A stretch of 64,000 bases of DNA. It comes from Actinomyces timonensis DSM 23838. Its GTDB lineage: Bacteria; Actinomycetota; Actinomycetes; Actinomycetales; Actinomycetaceae. Positions 38,742 to 45,003 of the stretch are shown in pieces. A program made the position numbers and the translations under genes. Positions within the stretch are counted from its first letter, which is position 1; each line of letters begins with the position of its first letter. The DNA is taken from assembly GCF_000295095.1 (NCBI RefSeq), contig NZ_JH806633.1:558053-622052 (forward strand), read 5' to 3'. The notes under the pieces were generated by a model. The model did not search any database. It saw only the letters and a program-made list of their open reading frames with translations, and was not told where the DNA came from.

Positions 38742-40031
38742 ATGCCCTCTCCTGAGACCAAGGGCCATGGACGCTCCGAAGCGGTACAGACCTACGGGAT
38801 CCGCCCGGCGACCATGTCGGACTCCCCCGCGATCCGCCAGATCCGCAACGCCGCCGTGCGGGAGTCCCTGGCCATCTGGACCAGCGTCGAGCAGGATCCC
38901 ACTGGCGCCGAGGCCTGGCTGGCCCCCATGGTGCGGCGCGGAACGGCTCTTGTCGCCCATGTCACCGGGAGGCCGCAGGACGTCGTCGGCTTCGCGGTGG
39001 CCGGACCCTGGCACTCCTACGAGGGCTACGCCCGCACAGTCGAGGACTCGATCTACCTCAGCCCGGCCGCTCAAGGCAAAGGGCTCGGTGCCAGGCTCCT
39101 TGCCGCCCTGATCGAAGCCTCACAAAGGGCCGGAGACCGCACCATGATCGCCCTCATCGAGGCGGGTAACGTGACCTCGGTGCACCTGCACGAGCGCTAT
39201 GGTTTCACCACTGTCGGCACTATCCCGCAGGCCGGCGAGAAGCACGGTCAGGTCCTCGACCTGACCCTCATGAGCCGTTACCTGAAAGGACCCACCATGT
39301 GCGGCAGCCAGAACAAGCCCATCGACGGCGACAGCCTCCGATGTGTTGACGCCGACCAGTCCATCGAGCTCCAGCCGGAGGAACCCGCCGTCACTCAGTG
39401 GCGGGTCAGCGCCACCGATGAGCTCGTCGCGCACCTGCTGAGCCTGGTCGGAGCCCCGCAGGGGCGGCCGGCAATCATCGCGATCGACGGGCGAGGCGGT
39501 TCGGGCAAGACCACGCTCACCACGGCGCTGGCCGCGGCCGTCCCCGGTGCTCAAGCCTTTCACTTGGACGACCTCATCTGGAACGAGCCGCTCTACGACT
39601 GGGATCAGCTGTACGTCGACACCCTGACTCAGCTGCGGCAGGCCGGCAGCCTCGACCTCGTCCCGGACAAGTGGCGCGAGCACGGACGCGAGGGCTCCAT
39701 CCGGATCCCCGCCGGCTCTCCCCTGGTCCTCATTGAGGGCACCGGTGCCGGCCTAGCCGCGGTCAGCGGCCTCATTGACGCGCATGTGTGGGTACAGACC
39801 GGCGACGACGTCGCCGAGCGCCGCGGCATCAAGCGGGACATTGCTGAGGGCGTCAACGGTGACGCCGAGGAGTCGGTGCGTTTCTGGCACTGGTGGATGG
39901 CAGGCGAGCGGTCCTTCTTCGCCAAGGACCGTCCCTGGCAGCGTGCCGACGTCATCGTCTCCGGTGACGCCCCCACCGGCGTGGGACCCGGAGAGATCGC
40001 CTGGACTCCGGGGCCGCTCCAGCCCAGCTGA
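38742..40031 (+). CDS. GNAT acetyltransferase fused to P-loop kinase-like domain
   Basis: 429 residues. Residues ~17-180 form a phosphinothricin-type GNAT N-acetyltransferase: acetyl-CoA loop SPAAQGKGLGARLLAAL and conserved HERYGFTTVGTIPQAGEKHG. Residues ~215-429 form a P-loop domain of the uridine-kinase-like type, with Walker A IDGRGGSGKTTL and a PLVLIEGTGAG strand. At the junction an AAAGGA and an in-frame ATG (39297) are still present, and the expected GNAT stop (TGA) lies out of frame at about 39283. This suggests two former cistrons joined by a small indel. AGGAGG precedes the ATG. The fused domains' joint function is unknown. Confidence 0.8.
   Translation: MPSPETKGHGRSEAVQTYGIRPATMSDSPAIRQIRNAAVRESLAIWTSVEQDPTGAEAWLAPMVRRGTALVAHVTGRPQDVVGFAVAGPWHSYEGYARTVEDSIYLSPAAQGKGLGARLLAALIEASQRAGDRTMIALIEAGNVTSVHLHERYGFTTVGTIPQAGEKHGQVLDLTLMSRYLKGPTMCGSQNKPIDGDSLRCVDADQSIELQPEEPAVTQWRVSATDELVAHLLSLVGAPQGRPAIIAIDGRGGSGKTTLTTALAAAVPGAQAFHLDDLIWNEPLYDWDQLYVDTLTQLRQAGSLDLVPDKWREHGREGSIRIPAGSPLVLIEGTGAGLAAVSGLIDAHVWVQTGDDVAERRGIKRDIAEGVNGDAEESVRFWHWWMAGERSFFAKDRPWQRADVIVSGDAPTGVGPGEIAWTPGPLQPS
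39297..40031 (+). other. Internal start: kinase-like cistron within the fusion
   Basis: The ATG at 39297 with AAAGGA six bases upstream would give a 244-residue stand-alone P-loop kinase. It may be used as a second translation start. See the fusion gene entry. Confidence 0.35.
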
Positions 40032-40066
40032 GGCCCGGCCGTCGTCCTCCCCGTAGGGCGGGGTCC

Positions 40067-40894
40067 TCAGTCCCCCAGCGCCGTCCCCACGGCGCGTGCG
40101 GCCTGGATCCACTCGTGGTCGGCCGGAACGAACTTGGTGTGGCCGGCCACCTCCTTGAGCGGCACCAGCTCCGTGCCGTGACCGCGGTCGGCCACCATAA
40201 CTCCGAAATGGCCGGCTGCGATCGCTTCGGCACCGGCCACGCCCAGACGCGTGCCCAGGAGACGATCAGCTCCGCAAGGTGAACCGCCGCGCTGGACGTA
40301 TCCCAGGATGGACACGCGCGCCTCCAGCCCGGTCAGGTTCTCCAGCTGCTCGGCCAGGGTGAAAGTGTTGGCACGGTGGGAGGCCTCCAGGCGCTTGACG
40401 CCCCGCTTGGCCATGGCCTTGCGCTCAGGGCTGGAGGCGTCCTTGACCAGGGCGCGGGCGTGCTCGAGCTCGGCGTGATCGGTCACGGACAGTGCCCCCT
40501 CGGCCACGGCCACCACGGAGAAGGAGGACCCGTGGGAGCGGCGCCGCTCGATCTTGTCCGCGATCGCGTCCACTGAGTACGGAATCTCCGGCAGCAGAAT
40601 GACGTCGGCCCCACCTGCGATGCCGGCGCCCAGGGCCAGCCAGCCGGCCCGGTGCCCCATGATCTCGGTGAGGATGATGCGGTGGTGGGAGTGCGCCGTC
40701 GAGTGCAGCCGGTCCACGGCCTGCGTGGCGATCTCCAGGGCCGTGGCGAAGCCGAAGGAGGAGTCGGTGTGGACGATGTCGTTGTCAATGGTCTTGGGCA
40801 GGTGGATGACGTTGAGCCCCGCATCCATAAGGCGTTTGGCGTTCTTCGCGGTCCCACCCCCTCCGAGGCAGACCAGGGCGTCGGCGGCGCTCTG
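40067..40894 (-). pseudogene. pfkA: 6-phosphofructokinase, N-terminally truncated
   Basis: The frame holds about 275 residues of a phosphofructokinase from the nucleotide-binding [16 protein letters not shown] through the active-site [30 protein letters not shown] and the fructose-6-phosphate-binding [19 protein letters not shown] to a natural C-terminus. About the first 90 residues, including the initial phosphate-binding loop, are missing. An in-frame TAG (40897-40895) stands exactly where PFK similarity stops and a plus-strand GNAT fragment begins. The gene has therefore been cut by recombination. An ATG at 40828 could still start a shorter product, but without the ATP loop. Confidence 0.85.
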
Positions 40895-41083
40895 CTAGCC
40901 GCGCTCATCGAGGCCTCCCGGGGTGCGGGCGACCGCATGATGATCGCCGCCATCGAGGCCGGCAACGCCGTGTCCATCCGCCTGCACGAGCACCACGGCT
41001 TCCAGATCGTCGGCACGATCCCGGCCGCCGGGGAGAAGCACGGGCGCGTCCTCGACCTCACCCTCATGAGCCGCGCGCTCTGA
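40889..41083 (+). pseudogene. GNAT acetyltransferase 3' fragment
   Basis: 64 residues ([15 protein letters not shown] onward, ending LDLTLMSRAL) that are clearly homologous to the second half of the GNAT domain at 39100-39290 ([14 protein letters not shown] onward). DNA identity is moderate by eye, roughly three quarters, so it is an older homologue rather than a fresh duplicate. The 5' half is missing and replaced by the truncated pfkA read in the opposite direction. The stop after MSRAL shows the original GNAT C-terminus. Confidence 0.8.
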
Positions 41084-41111
41084 ACGGGCCCGCGGACCGC
41101 GAGTTCGTCAC

Positions 41112-41174
41112 TTTCGTGTCGAGTTCGGTGGGTAGAGGTACGAACTCGGTGTCAAAGGGACGAACTCGACGCCG
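41112..41174. repeat. 63-bp interspersed repeat, copy B
   Basis: It aligns with copy A at 11217-11279. Here an inverted repeat is intact: GTGTCGAGTTCG near 41117 and CGAACTCGACGC at 41161-41172, with a further CGAACTC between them. It lies 27 bases beyond the stop of the minus-strand hydrolase gene. Confidence 0.7.
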
Positions 41175-41200
41175 GGCCGCGAGGGCGACGATGCGCGCGG

Positions 41201-41824
41201 CTATCCCCGGGCGACGACGCGGGCGGCCAGGTCGAGGATGCGCGAGGTGATGCGGTTCTGGATGCGCATGGAGCGCTGCCAGTCCCCCGTGATGAGCAGT
41301 GAGTGATCCGCCTGGGGGAACTCCAGGACCTCCAGGTCCATCCGGGGCCGGGGCCCGCCCCGCCACGCCGGGTCCGCGGTCCCGCCGGCGACGAGCGCGG
41401 GAGCCTTGCCGAGCTCGAGGGTCGTCAGGACCGCCTCGTCATTGAGCACGGGGGTGAGCCAGGCCGCCGGGATCGCCTCGCGCTCCGCCCACGGCGCCAG
41501 GCGCGTGCCCAGGGACTTGCCGACGATCATCATCGGGGACTCCCGGCCGGTCATGCGCTTGGAGGCGGAGCGAGTCCAGTGCGCCTGGCTCTCCAGCTCC
41601 TCCAGGCTGCCCGGCGGCTCATCCCACTCCAGGGCCACGACCGCCCATCCCGCCTCGGTGAGAGCCGTCGCCGGCCAGAACAGCAGCGGCATGGACGCCG
41701 TGTAGCCGAGGCCGGGGACCACGAGGCACAGGCCCAGCGGCTCGGCCCGGCGCCCGGGCCAGAGCCGCAGGCGCGCCCGCGATCCGCGCGCGGTGGGCTG
41801 CACGGCTGTCATGGCGTCGGACAT
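41201..41824 (-). CDS. Alpha/beta-fold hydrolase
   Basis: 207 residues. The fold starts with LCLVVPGLGYTASMPLLFWP. The nucleophile elbow is IVGKSLGTRLA (GxSxG), the acid is in GGTADPAW and the His in QADHSLL. It is a small lidless hydrolase; the substrate is unknown. The ATG at 41824 was chosen because GGAGGAGG lies six bases upstream. It is divergent from rbpA. A 63-bp repeat follows its stop. Confidence 0.82.
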   Translation of the reverse strand: MSDAMTAVQPTARGSRARLRLWPGRRAEPLGLCLVVPGLGYTASMPLLFWPATALTEAGWAVVALEWDEPPGSLEELESQAHWTRSASKRMTGRESPMMIVGKSLGTRLAPWAEREAIPAAWLTPVLNDEAVLTTLELGKAPALVAGGTADPAWRGGPRPRMDLEVLEFPQADHSLLITGDWQRSMRIQNRITSRILDLAARVVARG

Positions 41825-41927
41825 CAGGGCCTCCTCCAGCCATTCGGTCAGGGTATGACCGCAGCATCTCACGTGATGGGGCCCTGCGCCCGCGAACGCT
41901 ATGATGTGGCCTGGCCCGACGGGGCCC

Positions 41928-41954
41928 GGGAACATTCCCGGCCCGCCCCGTGTT
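41928..41954 (+). promoter_or_regulatory. SigR/SigH-type promoter of rbpA
   Basis: GGGAAC at 41928-41933, exactly 18 bases, then GTT at 41952-41954. This matches the GGAAY-N18-GTT consensus of the thiol-stress sigma factors SigR (Streptomyces) and SigH (mycobacteria), which control rbpA in Streptomyces. It would give a ~90-nt leader. Confidence 0.5.
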
Positions 41955-42050
41955 GAGGCCCACGGCGCCCGACCGTCCCCCTTGGCCCATCACCCGTGCG
42001 GTGGTCGGACGGGGAGGCGCCTCGATTCACCGCACCCAGGAGGCACAGGC

Positions 42051-42407
42051 ATGGCAGACCGCGCGCTGCGAGGCATGACCATCGGCGCGAAGTCGATGGA
42101 GTCCGAGGAGGGCGTCGAGTTCGTCGAGCGCCAGGAGATCACCTACGAATGCCCTGAGGCGCATGTCACGGTGGTCCCGATGGCGATGGAGGCGGAGGTC
42201 CCCCAGACCTGGGAGTGCCCCGAGTGCGGTCTTCCCGCGGTGCGCCGCGGCGAGGAGGATGAGCCTGAGTCCGATGAGCCCAAGAAGGCCCCCCGCACGC
42301 ACTGGGACATGCTCCTGGAGCGCCGGGAGATGGACGAGCTCAAGGTGCTCCTCGATGAGCGCCTGGAGATGCTGCGCACAGGCGAGATCTATCGCGAGCG
42401 CTTCTGA
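42051..42407 (+). CDS. rbpA: RNA polymerase-binding protein RbpA
   Basis: 118 residues. RbpA binds the principal sigma factor and the RNA polymerase beta subunit and stabilises open complexes. The N-terminus is basic; the core carries ECPEAHVTVVPMAMEAEVPQ and the CPECG pair, with C-terminal helices THWDMLLERREMDELKVLLD and RLEMLRTGEIY forming the sigma-interaction domain. The ATG has AGGAGG eight bases upstream. A thiol-stress type promoter lies at 41928. A strong hairpin follows. Confidence 0.96.
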   Translation: MADRALRGMTIGAKSMESEEGVEFVERQEITYECPEAHVTVVPMAMEAEVPQTWECPECGLPAVRRGEEDEPESDEPKKAPRTHWDMLLERREMDELKVLLDERLEMLRTGEIYRERF

Positions 42408-42441
42408 GCGCTTCCCAAGCACGGCCCCGAAGAGATAAGGC

Positions 42442-42480
42442 GCGGCCGGGGTGGTTCCCTTGAGGAACCACCCCGGCCGC
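42442..42480. terminator. Bidirectional terminator between rbpA and ppm1
   Basis: GCGGCCGGGGTGGTTCC at 42442-42458 and its perfect complement at 42464-42480 form a 17-bp stem with a CTTGA loop. It lies between convergent genes. T runs are weak on both sides. Confidence 0.75.
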
Positions 42481-42520
42481 CCTTGTGCGTCGCTCGCCTC
42501 GCGCCGTGCTCTCGCCGCTC

Positions 42521-43285
42521 TCACTTGCCGCGCAGGCGCTGGGCGGCGGCGGTGACGAGGCCGGCGAGCTGGGCGCCCCTCTTGGCGGCGCCCCAGCGGG
42601 TGACGAGGGCGAGCTCCTCGGTGAAGATGCCGCCGCTGAGCTTGGACTGGCCGGCCTCGCGCTCGAGGAAGGTGATGGGCATCTCGACGATGCGCCCGCC
42701 GGCCTCATCGACGAGCTTGGTCATGTTGACCTGGAAGCCGTAGCCGAGGGCCTCGATCGCGGACAGGTCCATGCGGCGCAGGAGGTCGGCGCGGTAGACG
42801 CGGAAGCCCGCGGTGGCGTCCTTGACGCGAAGGCCGAGCATGGCGTTGATGTAGAGGTTCCCGGCGCGCGACAGCGCCACGCGCTTGGCGTCCCAGCCCT
42901 CGGTGGCTCCCCCGGCCACCCACCGCGAGCCGATGACGAGGTCCGGGGCGTCGGCCATCTCGGCGCGCTGGATGAGCAGGGCGAGGTCCTCGGCGCGGTG
43001 GGAGCCGTCGGCGTCCATCTCGATGAGCAGCTCGTAGCCGGCGCCGAGCCCCCAGGAGAACCCGGCGAGGTAGGCGGGGCCGAGCCCGTTCTTCTCCGTG
43101 CGGTGCAGGACGTGGATGTGCTCGTCGGCGGCCGCACGGCCATCGGCGAGATCGCCCGTGCCGTCCGGGGAGTTGTCGTCGACGACGAGGATGTCGGCGG
43201 CCGGGGCGTGCTCGCGCACCCGGTCCAGGGCCACGGGAAGTGACTCGATCTCGTTGTAGGTGGGGATGACGACGAGTGCCTTCAC
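42521..43285 (-). CDS. ppm1: Polyprenol-phosphate mannose synthase (GT2)
   Basis: 254 residues. A GT-A glycosyltransferase that moves mannose from GDP-mannose to polyprenol phosphate for lipoglycan and glycoprotein synthesis. The motifs are VVIPTYNEIESLPVAL, ILVVDDNSPDGTGDLA, IEMDADGSH (DxD region) and GSRWVAGG, with VKDATAGFRVYRADLL and GYGFQVNMTKLV. It lacks C-terminal membrane helices, as in actinobacterial Ppm D2 domains. The GTG has GGAGGAAG six bases upstream and overlaps the lnt stop (GTGA). In mycobacteria the two activities are fused or adjacent. Confidence 0.93.
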   Translation of the reverse strand: MKALVVIPTYNEIESLPVALDRVREHAPAADILVVDDNSPDGTGDLADGRAAADEHIHVLHRTEKNGLGPAYLAGFSWGLGAGYELLIEMDADGSHRAEDLALLIQRAEMADAPDLVIGSRWVAGGATEGWDAKRVALSRAGNLYINAMLGLRVKDATAGFRVYRADLLRRMDLSAIEALGYGFQVNMTKLVDEAGGRIVEMPITFLEREAGQSKLSGGIFTEELALVTRWGAAKRGAQLAGLVTAAAQRLRGK

Positions 43286-45003
43286 GTCCGCTTCCTCCGT
43301 GTGCTCGACGATCGTCCGGCGCCGGACGCCGGACCTGATGTGCGACGGCGCGCCTGGTGCCCGCCGCGTGGGGCTCGGGCCGCCCAGCGCCGTCGTCCAG
43401 CGGACACCATACCGGCGATGGCCAGGAGCGCCCCAGCAACCTCGATGAGCGTGGCCGGGCCGTGACCAAGCCGGTCGGCGATGGTCCGCGTGGTTCGCAG
43501 CGGCAGCTCGGCCACGAGCGAGGACTGGGTGTTGTCCGGAAGCTCCTGCTCGATGACTCCCCTCGGGCTGATGACGGCGGTGGTGCCGGTGGTGGAGACC
43601 TGGAGGACAGCGCGCCCGTGGGCGACCGCCTGGACCCTGCCCTGGGCGATCTGCTGGCCGGTCTCCGAGGTGCCGATGAAGTTGGCGTTGTTCGTCGGGA
43701 TGATGATGGCCTCGCCGCCCTGCTCGACGCCGTCGCGCAGGAGGTCGTCGTAGGCGACCTCGAAGCAGATGCCGATGGCCAGGGGGACGTCGCGGCCCTG
43801 GGAGGCCGAGGGGACGGAGAGGATGGCCGGGCCGGTGCCGGGCAGCATATCGACGCCGATGCGGTCGACCTGCGTGGTCACGCGCCTGATCTGGGAGCGC
43901 AGGGGGATGTACTCGGCGAAGGGCACGGGCCGGTGCTTGCGGTAGTAGGGACCTGCACCGCTGCCGGGGGCCCACAGGAGGAGGTCGTTGTAGCGCGCGT
44001 CGTCCTCGTACTTGACCGCGCCGACGAGGATCGGGGCGCCGATGGCCTGCGCTGCCTCGTCGACGCGCGCCGCGGAGGCGGGGTGGTCGCGGGGGTCGAG
44101 GTCGGCGGCGTTCTCCGGCCAGACGACGGCGTCGACCGCCCCAGGGCCCGCCTCCCCGGCGAGGCGGATGGTCTCGTCGGCGTGCTTGCCGGTGACTTCC
44201 ATGGCACGGTCGTAGGAGTCCTGGGCGTCGGCGACACTGCCCTGGACGGCGGCCAGGCGCAGGGTGCCGGACTCTGGCTGGGAGGGCATGGGGATCGCGA
44301 GGGGGGCGACGGCGGCGGCTCCCGCAGCGATGAGGGCGGTGAGCGCCCCGAGGCCCGTGCCGTGGCGCAGGGCGTGGGCGGCCTCGGCCTCGAGCGCGCC
44401 GATGAGCGCGACGAGCAGGCCGAGCCCGGCGACCCCGCCGATCGAGGCGAAGGGCAGCAGGGGTGAATCGGCCATGGCGAAGGCGAGCCGCCCGAAGGGG
44501 AAGCCGCCCCAGGGCCAGGACGACCTCAGCTCCTCGACGGCTGCCCACAGCACCGCGAGGGCGGCCACCCGGGCGGCGGCGCCGCGCCAGCCCCGCCGTC
44601 CGTCCCCGTCGCGCCCGTCGTCCAGCGGTCCGAGCCTGCTCGCCCAGGACCATGCCGCGCCGAGCAGCGCGAGGTAGAGCGATTCGGTGATGGTCAGCGC
44701 GATCCAGCCCTGGGCGTTGCCCATCGCGGGCACCGTGAAGTGGAGCAGGGGCGCGAAGAAGGCGAGTCCGCAGACGAATCCGAGCCAGGCGCTCCTCCCC
44801 CACGTCCGCCCGCGCACGATGGCGCCGAGCCCGGCCACGCCCACCGGCGCCGCCCACCAGAAGTCCAGGGGCGAGAAGGCGGAGGTGAGGGCCAGTCCCG
44901 AGGCGGCCGCCCAGCCGGTGGGCAGGATCATGCCCCGCAGCGCGCGGCCGAGCCGGGCCCGCCTGCCAGGTCCAGCGGGCCGGGTCCGGTCATATCCGCT
45001 CAC
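43282..45003 (-). CDS. lnt: Apolipoprotein N-acyltransferase
   Basis: 573 residues. About six to seven N-terminal membrane helices are followed by an extracellular nitrilase-like domain. The catalytic triad is visible as VVWPENAADLD (Glu), YYRKHRPVPFAEYIPLRS (Lys) and GICFEVAYDDLL (Cys). A final helix (ATLIEVAGALLAIAGMV) and a basic tail close the protein. It N-acylates lipoproteins. The GTG at 45003 overlaps the helY stop, and its own stop overlaps the ppm1 start, so the three are coupled. The partnership with Ppm1 recalls the mycobacterial Ppm1 fusion. Confidence 0.93.
   Translation of the reverse strand: MSGYDRTRPAGPGRRARLGRALRGMILPTGWAAASGLALTSAFSPLDFWWAAPVGVAGLGAIVRGRTWGRSAWLGFVCGLAFFAPLLHFTVPAMGNAQGWIALTITESLYLALLGAAWSWASRLGPLDDGRDGDGRRGWRGAAARVAALAVLWAAVEELRSSWPWGGFPFGRLAFAMADSPLLPFASIGGVAGLGLLVALIGALEAEAAHALRHGTGLGALTALIAAGAAAVAPLAIPMPSQPESGTLRLAAVQGSVADAQDSYDRAMEVTGKHADETIRLAGEAGPGAVDAVVWPENAADLDPRDHPASAARVDEAAQAIGAPILVGAVKYEDDARYNDLLLWAPGSGAGPYYRKHRPVPFAEYIPLRSQIRRVTTQVDRIGVDMLPGTGPAILSVPSASQGRDVPLAIGICFEVAYDDLLRDGVEQGGEAIIIPTNNANFIGTSETGQQIAQGRVQAVAHGRAVLQVSTTGTTAVISPRGVIEQELPDNTQSSLVAELPLRTTRTIADRLGHGPATLIEVAGALLAIAGMVSAGRRRWAARAPRGGHQARRRTSGPASGAGRSSSTRRKRT

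Noticed and set aside
38549-38755. 68-codon plus-strand frame before the GNAT-kinase gene
   Set aside because: No ribosome site or -10 at suitable distance, unremarkable residue pattern, and it overlaps the next gene's start region.
40652-40888. Plus-strand extension of the GNAT fragment
   Set aside because: It is antisense to pfkA and has no acetyltransferase similarity; GNAT similarity begins only at about 40889.
41900-41905. TATGAT as a housekeeping -10 for rbpA
   Set aside because: No reasonable -35 lies 16-19 bases upstream, and the thiol-stress-type promoter at 41928 fits better.
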